Origin: Micropterix aruncella
Taxonomy: Eukaryota; Arthropoda; Insecta; Lepidoptera; Micropterigidae
Reading direction: 5' to 3'
Assembly (NCBI GenBank): GCA_944548615.1
Contig: OX155952.1
Span: forward strand, 29,413,458-29,477,457
Length of the DNA: 64,000 nucleotides
Both the position numbers and the translations under genes were made by a program. Shown here in pieces: positions 34,929-46,440 of this stretch; position 1 is the stretch's first letter, and every line of letters starts with the position of its first letter. A model generated the notes under the pieces. It was given only the letters and a program-made list of their open reading frames with translations. It was not told the DNA's origin and made no database searches.

Positions 34929-35929
34929 TTACTTCTTTGGTTTCTCCTGCTGTTAAGGGATAGTTTTCTCGTGTAATTCTGAGGAGGTTAGTAATTTCAT
35001 ATACCCATCGGTTCACGAACTCAAGTCAGTCGATGGTACGTGAATACATGAATATCGCATTACTCGACGGCGAAACCGATTCAGAAATCTATATTTTAGT
35101 AGAATTTAAACGCGATGACGAATCCGGGCGATTATCGTTTATCGCGAACCACTGCGATACTATCAACTACGGTCTTCTGCTTTTTATTAAATTCTTTCCA
35201 GTTTGTATTGGTGGATTTTTAAAAATGTAGTCGGTTGATTCTATTAAGGCTGGTCAGTTCATGTATATACCTATGTTGTATAAAATAAATATAGAATATG
35301 AACGAATATAGCAATATCGGAGAGTCGACATTGAGTGCAACCGCAGATTCAGTCAATAACGCGCATTGATGCTCGAAACTTTGCTCGAGTCGGAGCCCAG
35401 TCAATGTTTAATATTTAGAAGGCCGACAGAGTGGTCGCTCCGGCTTTAGCGACGAAGTTCCTATCACAAAGCCACAAAGGGATAACCGCATTGAAAGACG
35501 TGGGCGATAAAATAGAAGCGGTTACGCAGCCGACTATCTTTTTATATAAAAAATAAAATCGATCCTTAATCGAACATTAATTCACCTGGACTATGATCGT
35601 TTCACAAAAAAATCGAATTGCGGTTAAAACAAATATCATAGAAAGAATGTATAATATGAACGAAGTTATCGTCGAGGCCAAAAGCGTTAGCAAGGTCAAG
35701 GGAATGCTCTTTCGTCTCTCGAATCAAGTGCCTTAGCACAATTATAAATTTCGCCCTGTAAGCTTTACATCCTTAAAACCGTGGAATATTAAAAAATAGT
35801 ACAAGGATAACGAAGAGTTACATTTTGCCCATTTTATAGAGCTGTAAAATATTTCGCTTATGTCTGTATTTTAAAAATTCGGTCATTATGGTCAGGCGAG
35901 GTCATTATGGTCACTTAGGCACGTGATGT
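34929..35929. other. Non-coding, one unrecognised open frame
   Basis: The frame 35033-35230 (65 codons, MVREYMNIALLDGETD..) is compositionally codon-like but has no motif I recognise, and no splice partners are evident. It might be an isolated exon or chance. Confidence 0.3.
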
Positions 35930-36560
35930 TGCTGCTCGGAACAACTCGGTGGTGCTTGAGTTGAAATTGCTAACCCTCCGGGGATTCTTCGTACCCTCTG
36001 ACCATCTAAAGTCTGCCGGGGGGTTTTATTTTATTCAGCCATAATGATTTCCCTGGGAATGGGGTTATGCGGTGGTTTTCCCTTTGCCTTCCGCATCGCT
36101 GTTTGTTACCGACGTAACAATTGTGACCCTCGACTGTACTGGTCTCCTTGATCTCCACTCTTGGGTCTACTGCATGCGCAGCTGCCCACTGCAGGGTTGG
36201 ATGTGCTTATTTACTGGCGGCACATATTCGACGTGACACATGGTAATCATTGAACTTGTGTGGCATTTTTTAGTAAGTCCTTTCCACCAGACTTTCCACT
36301 ACGTTCTCGTAACCTTGCCGCTGTTTATTCAGTATATTCACAGCTAATCATCACAGCCAATCTGATGGCCTTTCACTATCTGCCACCTGTGATCCCAATG
36401 GTAGCCTACAGCTCAGACCAATACTAAATGCAAACAATTGATAATTTATGTATTGCCGATGTCGATGCCGATGATCTTAGAAATCGATTTAATAATTCTC
36501 GCTGCAGTACCGCAAACGGAAATCAAGTAGGTACCTACCTTCAGAACCGCGCCCTGTGTT
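35930..36560. repeat. Unclassified GC-richer block, probable repeat
   Basis: About 630 bases with distinct composition: GGGGATTCTTCGTACCCTCT, GGGGGGTTTTATTTTATTC, CCCTGGGAATGGGGTTATGC and CATCGCTGTTTGTTACCGAC. No frame or terminal signature. It looks like the UTR or 3' end of a retroelement, but no second copy is in the window. Confidence 0.35.
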
Positions 36561-36582
36561 AACAGCGAGTGAATCCAGACTG

Positions 36583-36690
36583 TAGAATTGCACTATATTC
36601 ACTAAATTTATTATTTAATTAAGATTTATTATTAAGGAAATTTCGAAATATGCTGTCTTATAATTCAAATTTCGATTTTTTTAAAATTGC
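36583..36690. repeat. Short dispersed repeat, copy 1 of 2
   Basis: CACTATATTCACTAAATTTA, then TTATTTAATTA and AAATTTC.AAATAT, recurs in the same orientation at 40750-40860. About 105 bases. Confidence 0.55.
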
Positions 36691-37412
36691 ATACAATACA
36701 TTAAAATATAATATTTAAAAGTCACATGCGATTCCGAATATTAAGAGTTAACAAAATGTACGCAATATAATATTTTACATTGTTTCCATTTGAAAATGGG
36801 GGAGATGGAATTCTTATAAGAGGTTTTTAAGGTGTCTGATGCTCGATATAAGAGTCTAATACTCGTAATACTCGATAAATCTTGATTGATGTAGAATCAA
36901 GCGATGCTTTGTTATTGCTTTACTCCGATTTCAACTGCATGCAGATGTGCATGGTTTAAGGTAGCTAAATATATTTCCAGGATCAACATAATCTCCAATA
37001 AGTCAGACAGCCGGCATTGCGGCAGTCGCCTCGTCAGAAAAGTCGCTTTGCATCAAGTCGTCACTAAGTCGCCATAATGTTAGAGATTAAATAATAAAAA
37101 GCCCGCGAGTCGCCCGCCTTACCAAGATTATACTAGCATCTTCTTCTTCGTTTAATACGTTAGAAGGTAATATATTTGCATTTATGTCGGATAAATATGG
37201 CGGCTAATGTAGAACTGATGCGAAGACCATTGAAGCACGTCCTTCGACGGCCTTAATGATAGAAATGAAAGAACCGAGGAGACTTGCGCAGGAAACAGTC
37301 TTATTCCTTTTTGAAGAGTATGTGAAGACAGTCGCTTCAAAGGTATGATCACAATCAGAGTAGACATAAGCTGTCTTATCGCTGTTGACAGAAAAAGACT
37401 CGAATGAATACG
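36691..37412. other. Non-coding, no element recognised
   Basis: No coding motif. The two overlapping minus frames near 37182-37437 are motif-free. Confidence 0.4.
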
Positions 37413-37560
37413 ACTTCAAATTCAAATATAAATTCAAAATTCTTTATTAAATCTATAAAGTTCCACATATTTTTAAATGCAAAGCCATCCTAACTAGGCC
37501 TCGCCTGTACTAACTAGGCCTCGCCTGTACAGGCTTAGTACTTCAAAAATCAATAAGTCG
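37413..37560 (-). repeat. LINE B-type 3' tail, severely truncated
   Basis: It shares ATTCAAAATTCTTTATT and the CCATCCTAACTAGGCCT..CTGTAC block with 41663-41790 and with the end of LINE B (19961-20120). A 22-base unit beginning CTAACTAGGCCTCGCC is duplicated in tandem here. Confidence 0.6.
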
Positions 37561-40500
37561 ATATCATAAATATTGTCGATATCATGTGTTATAAATTAAT
37601 CATATAATTAAATGTAAGAGACTATCTGATGAAACTTAATAGAAATAAAAACTGTCTCAATTTTCACAAGCAATTTATTCCCACTTTCATGAAAACCTTG
37701 TTTCAATCTATAAATCGTATGTCTCCTTTCGATGAACCAAATTAAATATGAAATAGTGATCCAAATGAGATCAGAAATGATCAGAACAACTTAACAATAG
37801 CTCTAAAACTTTATCAAATTATCAACATAATCATTTGTTTGTAAAAGCTAATTTATCGGTGATAGATAAGAATATTATCGCAGCAATTAAAATTAATCTT
37901 TGTTTTCAACGATAATCCTTTAATGAGTGTTTCTTCTTTTATTAGTTTGTCGATAAAATATAAGTATCGCTGCCTCGATTTCATTTGCATATTAGTTGAC
38001 GTGATTAAAGTCATTCCAACGAAGGACAATTATTTATTTCCAGTTGTTAGTTTAGTTTAGGGACCCAAAAAAATCACCCTTTTTTATTTGCAGTTTACTC
38101 TGCAGTGCTATGGAAAACATAATAGGTTCCAAGCTCTATTATGAACTTCATTTTTACAGCGGATTGTTTTATGAGAACCTTTGTTTCAGTCTATGCCATC
38201 AGCTATGTTTTAACGACCGTATTATATTTCCTTATTTCATGTCTCCTTCTATTTTCAGATAATATTATGTTACAAACAGATCAATGCACAAATATGCCAT
38301 TTGTTGAATATTATTCTATTCACCCCATATTATAAAATTAAACGGAAATGTCACTACTAATTGCACAATTCCAATATTACAACTTGGACAAGGCCATAAC
38401 TGATTAGTTGATTACAACTGATTAGTTTATTGTTAACTGATTAGTTGATACAATGGCGTGATTACCCCAAATAATCTCGAAACTCAATTCAGACACAGAA
38501 ACAGGTAATTAAAAGAAACGTAATCTAAATATCAATAAAGCTTTATCGATTAAATTTTCAAGATTTTATCGATATTTCTCCGTGTATTATTCGTATTATT
38601 TAGAAGAATAATATATAAATCTTTATCTAACTATTACTATAACATTTATAGTTGACATTATATGTGTAACAACACCTTTTATGTTGATTAAGTGATGTGA
38701 TGTTTGGCGCTTCAGCATGTATATCCCCCTGACCATAGATATGAGTTTAATAGAACAAAAACCTCATTGAACTAGTTTTTTTTTAAATTTTCATGTTTAG
38801 TTGATGGGGCAAACAGCAACATGGGAAAATCTAATAATATTCAACAAATAACATAGTTGAAAGTATCCAAGTGAGTGCATTTATTAGATCGATTAAAAAG
38901 CGCTTAAAATATTAAAGTATAAATTATTTGGCTACAAGTGGTTGGATAATAGTTTATATAGGATAGTGTATTTCGCATTTATTACCTCAAAAAATATTCA
39001 ACAGTAGTTGAGACTTTATCCTCATCCATAGGGAAAAACAGTTAGTTCGGTATTTTTAATTGTATTTGGCAAAAAAGAAAACAGTTTGGTACTTCTTCCC
39101 CACGACGCGACGTGCTAGGGCGTATCTTTCCTTTTTCTTTCAAATTGCGGCCAGCATCTCCCCTTGCTCTCTGGACAATTCGCCTTGAACTTCATACAAT
39201 GACCTATTCAGCTGAGATTATACAATGTTGCCAGACCGAACACTTCTCAGACGGTTGAGGTTATAAACCTGTCAGAAAATACAATGGATTCATAAAATAT
39301 GAAATTCATTTACCACCTCTGATGCTCATAATTTGTAAATAGGACGATGGGATTGGAATAAGCGATCCCATCTGACTCAAAGTAAATTTTTCATATATGA
39401 AATGTCTTGTAGCCTGTAAGTTTTATAAGTATTTCGTATGTCCTAATTTCCATTTTGTAATAAAAGGGAGCAATGGAGTACAGCGATTTCCTAAGTATTA
39501 CTTAAATACTCGTATAGGTTTAGATTTATTTGAGAAAATGTGAAGGTATATTACTTGTACATGATGTACTGGATTTAAACAACAACCATTGTGAAATTAC
39601 GTTTATCTAAACATAATAAATATTTATAATTATTTCATCCCTAAGGAGGTTCGCAGTGACTAAGATATAATATTGATGGCGGATGCACTCAGTTATGAAA
39701 GATACATATCTAGTGTGATCGTTGCTGCTAATGAATAGCATGGAGATGACTTTCGAAAAGACAGATAAAATTTTGTTTACGATATTACGTCATATCTCTA
39801 TTACTTTCGCGGTTATGGTCGAATCTCAATTGAAAAGAATAGATAATGACGTCATCTCGTTTAAGATAAATTTTTTTGTCGATTCAAAAATCGACCGTCC
39901 AGTACCACTAAAACATAAATTGAAACTGAATATCAAACCATCAATACTGTGTTTCATATATTTCGATACGATGTAAAATAACGAAACTAGCAATTCAAAC
40001 TTGCGACTAAATCCGCCGCACCCACTGTGTGGTCACAATCGTTACTATTATCGGCGTTACAATAAAAATATTTCTATTTCTTATTTGCACGAAGGGTTTC
40101 ACGGACCACTTTCCCGCAATATTCGAGAGCAAATGTACACAGAGATATAACGCTCTTACCATCTGTTATGAGCTAAACAAAACGTAAATCAGGTCTTTGA
40201 CATGTCGGCGACACCGGTCAATTCCAGAAACTCAAAGTAAAATATCTCTTAACGAAATCCCATTATAGGTGCCAAACTACGCATTGAAGAATCGCCGTAG
40301 AAATACGGTCAGCGGTTTATCAATCGAATAATAGCGGGAAAAATGTCTTCTAGCTCATCTTGACTGATTGGCTGGTGTGACACCTGACATAGAATTTTTA
40401 AATTTAAACAATATTCCACAGTGAATAACCCTGGAAGTTAATTGTTATCATTTTTTATAAGACCGGTAAAACGTAGTAATAAGTAACAAGGAATGTAATA
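37561..40500. other. Long non-coding stretch, nothing supported
   Basis: AT-rich sequence. Local features: a short tandem run of AACTGATTAGTTGAT units at 38398-38452 and a GC-richer patch at 39090-39250. Open frames at 38141 and 39722 have no recognisable domain. Confidence 0.4.
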
Positions 40501-40514
40501 AAAACACATTGTAG

Positions 40515-40735
40515 GTTCTTCTTCTTCTTCTTCTTCATCATCATCAGCGTGCATTCGCCCACCGTTGGGCATACGCCTCTCCAATTACTCTCCATCCGGA
40601 TCGGTAAGGTTGTACTGTTCATCATGATTGGAGGTATTTAGCCCGATACCCGCCACGTCGGCCACACGTCTTGGTGAGCTCCACACTTTCAGGAAAATAT
40701 TTCCGTTTTCTAGGCTTGTGGCAACCTGGTCGGGT
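40515..40735 (-). repeat. Retroelement 3' end with (CTT)n(CAT)n tail
   Basis: The plus strand reads a CTTCTTCTT..CATCATCATCAG microsatellite and then GCCCACCGTTGGGCATACGC CTCTCC. This arrangement (simple tail next to a GCCCAC.G.TGG.CATA.GCCTC core) is a very common interspersed repeat in moth and butterfly genomes, oriented here on the minus strand. Confidence 0.6.
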
Positions 40736-40749
40736 TTTTTGACCGCCGA

Positions 40750-40860
40750 ATTACACTATATTCACTAAATTTATTATTTAATTATTATTTATTGCTGAGA
40801 AAATTTCAAAATATATGTTGACGCTTAGAATTTAAATTCCTTTTTTAATGTAATTAGAAT
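40750..40860. repeat. Short dispersed repeat, copy 2 of 2
   Basis: Matches 36583-36690 (CACTATATTCACTAAATTTA and following). Class unknown. Confidence 0.55.
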
Positions 40861-41420
40861 TTAAATTGGAGGTTCTTACTATGGTTTTAATACGTTTTTC
40901 TTATGGTCATGATCCGTATTGTTAGTGTAATCACTCATTCACCCCCATTAGCAGCTTTCGAGATCTTTGTCTCCTAAGAATGCTCACCGGCGATTGATTA
41001 TTACACCCTGTGTTATTCTGCTGAACAAATAACACACAAAGAATAAATGATAGCAAGAACAATAGGCGAGTCGATGGGTGCGTGAAATGAAATAGAGTGT
41101 GGCGGCGCAGGCGCAGGCGCAACGGTGCGTAGATTTAATCTCGATCCAATTTACATCATTCATAGTGCATTCACTTCGACGTCACCGTGCGATGCACCGA
41201 TGCGCCGAATCGAAATGCAGGGGCGGATCCGTGCAAAGCTGGAAATTATCCCTTTCTTTTATAACATTTAAAAATTCAATATGAAAAATATTTATGGCAA
41301 ATTATACTGCAATTACTCGAAATATTGCTTTGTATTATCGAAAAAAATATGTCTGTAGCTGCAAAAAGATTAAAAGAGAGACACGACTCTGTCAGCCTTG
41401 AGACCCCGCTCTGCACTGTA
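40861..41420. other. Non-coding, no element recognised
   Basis: It includes a short (GCGCAG)n-like run near 41102-41120 (GGCGCAGGCGCAGGCGCAAC). No gene recognised. Confidence 0.4.
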
Positions 41421-41660
41421 GCGGTGGCATAGTGGTTAGATATTAGTAGTGTTCCGGGTTCGATTCCTGGCTGGGTCACCATTTATCGTATGTATAATAT
41501 TAAAGGAATTCATTTTCAGTTCTGTCGATCGAATGCAATAGCAAGACACACACTTACACACTTGTTACACGCACACATATTAGGGTAAGAGATAGTCGTA
41601 TGATAATAAACCCACCCATTGTAAAATTTCAAAATAAAGGGTAGAAACAAACAAACAAAT
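41421..41660 (+). mobile_element. tRNA-derived SINE, copy 1
   Basis: The tRNA-like head has box A (GGTGGCATAGTGGTTAGA) and box B (GGGTTCGATTCC). The body shares TCTGTCGATCGAATGCAATA, AAGACACACACTTACACAC and AATAAACCCACCCATTGT with the copy at 58882, and it ends in (CAAA)n. The anticodon arm of this copy is shortened, so it is not a working tRNA. Confidence 0.88.
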
Positions 41661-41662
41661 TA

Positions 41663-41790
41663 TAAGATTCCAATTCAAATTTATATAATAAATCTAAAAG
41701 GTTACATTCATTTTAGTTACAAAGCCATCCCAACTATGCCTGGCCTGTACTAAGGTAGGCTTAATGTATATGTAGGTTTGCGTAACTTAC
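41663..41790 (-). repeat. LINE B-type 3' tail, severely truncated
   Basis: TTCCAATTCAAATTTATATA and GTACTAAGGTAGGCTTAATG align with the LINE B terminus at 19961-20080 and with 37413-37560. It sits directly after the SINE. Confidence 0.6.
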
Positions 41791-41924
41791 GGTATCATTT
41801 GTTTTTGTACATAAGTAATTTGTAGTAAATAAATACTCTCTCAGCCGTCCGGCGTTTGGGTCATCTTAGTAAATTTAACTTTAACCAAACGCTACACGTC
41901 AGTTACTTTCCGTTCTTCAAAATT

Positions 41925-42290
41925 AATTATCTCAATTCTATAATTAAATATTTTTGAAAACACGTGGAATACACAGATTTTAAGTCACAAGTAATCTGCT
42001 AATTTAATCCATAATTTATCATAGTTTGTTACAGTTAAATATTCTTTAAACACATGCATTTAAAAGGTTTCCATTACCCGGTAATTTATTAAGTTAAACC
42101 ATAAGTTATCATAATTTTATAACTAAATGTTTCTTGGGACACGTGGATATCGTAAGTTTCCGTTACCCGGTAATTCATTAATTTGAGCCGTAATTTATCC
42201 GTTTTTTAGATAAATATTCTGAAACATGTGGATGCCATAGGTTCCCGTTAGCAAGTAATTTATTAATGTAATCCATAAATTATTATACTA
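41925..42290. repeat. Diverged minisatellite, ~88-bp unit, four copies
   Basis: The marker ACACGTGGA or a variant occurs at 41960, 42050, 42139 and 42224. Each is followed by a GTTTCCGTTACCCGGTAATT-like block and then TTAA..CCATAATTTATCAT. Spacing is 90, 89 and about 85 bases. Confidence 0.75.
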
Positions 42291-42516
42291 TATTATAAAT
42301 TTTACTGTTGTAGGCATTTAATTGAATATTTAAAATATTAAATATAATTTCGCTCTAGTCGTAAAGAGTTAAACGGCGCGTTGCGTCTATATTATAAATC
42401 TCTAGTCCATAGATTACTTTCGGAGGGTCTTAAATTAATTATATAAATAGAGTATCTTGCTAAATTACGCGGCAAACGCGAGTAAGACGCCAAGGGGTTA
42501 CTTTAATTCCAATAAT

Positions 42517-42645
42517 TATTACATTAGAAGTTATTTACCTATAACTTCTACGGTGTCCAAAGAGTTCAGTGAAGGGATATCTCTAATTGCCATAAATTAA
42601 TATTATTACATTAGAAGTTATACCTCTAACTTCTAAGGTGTCCAA
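42517..42645. repeat. Direct duplication around a small hairpin
   Basis: ATTACATTAGAAGTTAT..ACCT.TAACTTCTA.GGTGTCCAA occurs at 42520 and again near 42603, about 84 bases apart. Each unit folds through AGAAGTTA/TAACTTCT. Confidence 0.65.
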
Positions 42646-42720
42646 TAAATAATTTGTTTAAATAAATGTAAAGTATTGATAAATACAAAAGCAGCGAAAT
42701 TGCAAATTGATTACAAGCAT

Positions 42721-42975
42721 TTTATTTATTTATTTATTTATTTAAGAATTAATTACTATGAAACATTGATTAGCTTATAAAAATAACAGGAACCGAATGG
42801 CAAAACCTTAACCTTTTGCTTATTTGTTTCTGTCACCCAACTGGGACTAGCCATTTCTAGGGTGGACAGGACTCCAATATTACAATCAAGTTTGCTTGAT
42901 TGCTTGGTTGCTTACAAATATACAAGTTTTAGTAAAAAGCTAATGACACTAAATTGCCCTAAAATATGGTCTTCA
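42721..42975. repeat. Dispersed repeat, copy 2 of an inverted pair
   Basis: Inverse of 5275-5515: GAATGGCAAAACCTTAACC, CTAGGGTGGACAG and ACTAAATTGCCCTAAAATAT. The (TTTA)n run at 42721 marks the tail end. Confidence 0.65.
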
Positions 42976-43139
42976 GAATAAAATAAAAAAAAAAATAATA
43001 ATAAAAAATATTAAAAGATAATATAATAAATAAAATGCAATTCCATTATTTAATCGGCAATAAATATCATATAAAATTCGATTAAATAAAATAAATAAAG
43101 TTATATGTGAGAAAAGGAAGAAACGGTCATTAATATTTA

Positions 43140-44145
43140 TTAATATAAAATTACCTAGTCTAAAAAGTATACTTCATTGTCAAAGTCAAAGAATTTTTGG
43201 TAGTTAGTTCAATGTTAAAATATACTTAACATATATGTTTAAAAATATGTTAATAATTGTGCACCTAAGTTTTATTATACTATTATTTCTAACATTTGAT
43301 GTATGGTTAGTCTGTCATGATTCGATAACCAATTCTTTAGTTTATTTTTGAATTCCCTAAATGTCAAGTTCATTTTTATTTCCATATTGATCAGATTGTA
43401 AAATCTCGGCGCAATGAAAGAGTAATGTCTTTGTCCAAATGATGTTTTCCTTCTGGGTATTATTGAGCTATTTTCTAAAACTTGTCTCGTTGGTCGCCGG
43501 TTCTGAATTATTCCTAAATTTGAGTTACTGTCCAAAAATAGCCTTAAGAGGGAAGTTTTTAGAAAAAGTTGCCTACAGTCAAGAACTTTAGCTTCCTTAT
43601 AAAGTTCATTAGTGGGATGGCGATATGGTCTACGTAGAATAATTTTTAATATAAATTTCTGCGCAACTTGCAATGGCTCTAGCAGGGTTTTACCACATCC
43701 ACCCCATCCAATTATGCCGTAAGTAATAAGCGATTCACATAAAGCATAATAAACAGTTTTTAGTGTTTTGGAATCCAGAATATTCCTCAGTTCTTTGAAA
43801 ACATATCCAAGGATTCGCACCTTCGTAGCCACGTTATGTATATGAGAATCCCAACGGAGAAAGCAATCTAGAGTGATGCCTAGATATTTCCAAGATATTT
43901 CTCTTTGTATAGGCTGACAGTTACAAGACTCTACGCTATCGCACTCGTGTATTACAATAGTTTTATTAGTAGTGGGTTGACCTCTGGTTGTTATACTAAA
44001 TGGCATGTATTTGGTTTTGCCAACATTAAGCGTCAACATAAAGTTTCCTAGCCAATTTTTAACAATTTCCATGCCCTCGTTTGCTTTCCCAAATGTGTAA
44101 TCCCAGTTTGAACCCTTGAATAGTATAACAGTGTCATCGGCACTG
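43140..44145 (-). mobile_element. LINE copy C, 5'-truncated
   Basis: Same family as A and B by protein similarity. The 5' truncation lies within the RT catalytic region near 44145, where a short duplication of ATTATTATACGAATT occurs. The 3' end is near 43140-43200. Confidence 0.75.
43275..44140 (-). pseudogene. LINE C reverse transcriptase C-terminal part
   Basis: An open frame of 265 codons (44072-43275), extended in the same frame to about 44140, gives SADDTVILF at the catalytic site, then LTLNVGKTKYMPF, KYLGITLDCFLRW, YYALCESLITYGIIGWGG, RRPYRHPTNELY and RHYSFIAPRFYN. SADD replaces the usual YADD/FADD. No stop is seen in the remaining frame, so the copy is younger than A and B, but it lacks the RT fingers and endonuclease. 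Confidence 0.8.
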
Positions 44146-44149
44146 ATTA

Positions 44150-46140
44150 TTATACGAATTATTATACGAATTCAAACGAAACGAGTTATTTATTTATTGT
44201 GGTTAATTCAAGCATGAAATAAATTTGAAAAATTGCTTGTACAAATCGACGAAATATTCGAATAATTTAGCAGGGCTATAAATCCGAATACTGAATAAAA
44301 TAAATAAATATTTTTATTAATCAACATCAACGCAAATATGAAGGAGATAAAATTCGTAGTTTATATAAATTCAAACGATAAATATTTCTTTTCAATTTAA
44401 TCTTTATTATCAGTTAAATTGAAAATTTTCTAAAGTAATCATAAATATTAGACCGTCCGACAGAATGGAGAATTCAGCATTCGACCCCGAAGAAAACCTG
44501 GCTAAAGAATATCGATGACGACTTGAAGAATTGTGACGGGTCACCACTCACTAGACTCCAAGTTGTTTGATGTGAGTAGGTGGTGTCAACTTGCGGGTTA
44601 TATCCGTATTTTAAAAGTCAATTTAAAGTGTATCAGAAGGTATTTATTGAGAGTTGTATTGCCAGTTGCTAACGCTTCCCGAATAGGATATAGGTTGACG
44701 CGAATGTAGTGACTATCTGCTTGAAGGTATGGATAAGGATTGTAATTGTGCTCCGAGTATCTCGTACTCGGCACGGCTCGAGTCTGTGGGAGTACAGACT
44801 GATGCGTCTCGTCTCGATATAAGGAAGGAAGGAAGAGGTACCCAAAATAGCCGGACCCGTTGACCTGACTCGTGAAAGTGGTGCCGGGTGATGCCGTCGC
44901 TGTCTTAGGGGACGTGATCATTTGAGAAATGATACTTTGGTCATACTTTCGCCGCCTTATAAAGGCCGAAAAATGCTGCAATCCAAAATATTCCGAGTAA
45001 AAGTATTGTTCAATGTAACTGATTTAACAAATATCGCGCTGATTCATCGCTTCACGAGGTAGAACAATGGCTGTATTGGTGTCAGTGCATTTCACTGGAA
45101 TTCAATGCATTTGTTGACGTGCATGTACGATACTTAAGGATCGTTACAGAATCAACGATTTCGGCTATCGACGCTCGTAACGTCGCCAAAAATCATTAAA
45201 ACCTGAAACAAATCGTGAATGGAATATGAGATCCAATGGCACCGCCAACAGCTGAGAGGGCGACCACCTCTCCAATCGCCGCGGCTGGCTACGGAATGAA
45301 GAAAGTAGAAGAATGATAACTATGTAAAAATATCAAAATTAAAATTGATATTTTAACAATAAATTGTTTCTCTTAAACTTATCAAATAATTAAAACGTAG
45401 CCAAAAAATCTGTATATTAAACAAAATTATAAATAGCCTCGTGGATTAATAAAATACTGCACAAATAATTTAACAGGCGAGCGCGCCATCTTGTGGCGTG
45501 CCATGCGAATTACTCCATACGACAGACCGCAGATCTACACATTATATTCGCGACCGCACGCGGACAATATACAAGCAGTTCACATCCGTACATAGACAAA
45601 GTAGTCATCATCATCATCACTATAATAAATAGAATTAAACACGAATTTTAAAACCGAACTAAGCAAATAGACTAGCTAGCTCGCCCGCCTTTACAGACTC
45701 TTTCCGCAGATTCTGGGGCGCGTCACTTATACGACCAGAGTTGCCCACGCCTGCTCCTGCTGCATGAGCTAGCATCTTCCAGGATAGCTGCTTCTCTGCA
45801 GGACCTGAGAGACGAGCTCTCGTCTCATACAATTGTCACCTGGTGTACCGTAGTTTCCTTTGATTATTTGTATGTAGGTAATATTTAATATAATATCATG
45901 ACAGCTATAATGATTTGTTAGGTTTTTAATAACCATATTTTAAGCATTTTATTTTGTGACGCATTCAAGTGGAAGAATACATACCTACTGGAGAAATCGA
46001 TGTACAATACAATACAATACGACAGTATTGTATAGTACGTCAATTTGTACAATTTAACCGCAGCAATGAATTGATTTTCAAAATTTAAATTGGATTTCAT
46101 GCGGACGACAATTATACATAAAAATATTACGACGGATTCG
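44150..46140. other. Mostly non-coding; possible LTR-like block
   Basis: On the minus strand 45000-44600 carries CCTTTATAAGGCGGCG (TATA-like) and, further on, ACTCTCAATAAATACC (poly(A) signal-like) with a GC-richer middle. That layout fits an LTR, but no TG..CA ends or duplication were found. The 127-codon frame there has no recognisable domain. GC-richer patches at 45470-45590 and 45680-45830 are unrecognised. Confidence 0.3.
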
Positions 46141-46144
46141 ATAC

Positions 46145-46440
46145 TGTAAGCATGACAAATAGCTCCAAGAACGCCTTAGGCTGACAAACAACTCCAATAA
46201 TTGACCCATACATCAAACAAGGACTGTATCGAGAAATCCGATTCAACCCTTCCACCTAGGCATCACGCCGCCCTATATAAGCCGACCGCGACGCTCCTGA
46301 AGAAAGCCCAGATGCAATAGAGGCAACCGCTAGATAGAGTTCTCCTCATCCGGCCGCGTTGGCCGCGAGCTAACTATTATTATAACATGTTACAGTCAAT
46401 AAAACATTAATCTCTAGTAACATTTTACTATCGGTGTAGA
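46145..46440 (+). mobile_element. Possible solo LTR
   Basis: It starts TGTAAGCATGACAAATAGC, with a TATA-like CTATATAAGCC at about 46272, a GC-rich leader and CAATAAAACATT (poly(A) signal) near 46400. This order is that of an LTR (U3-R-U5). No internal domain, primer-binding site or clear flanking duplication was found, so ends are approximate. Confidence 0.35.

Noticed and set aside
35033..35230. 65-codon frame with codon-like composition
   Set aside because: No motif or partner exon could be found; kept only as an unrecognised frame.
40515..40560. CRISPR-like short repeats (CTT/CAT)
   Set aside because: Simple trinucleotide microsatellite at a retroelement tail in a eukaryotic genome.
41276..41482. 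68-codon minus frame starting MVTQPGIEPGTLL
   Set aside because: This is the antisense reading of the tRNA-derived SINE head (box B gives GIEPGT), a common false protein in insect annotations.
44598..44981. 127-codon minus frame rich in Ser, Thr and Tyr
   Set aside because: No recognisable domain, no splice context, and it coincides with an LTR-like layout.
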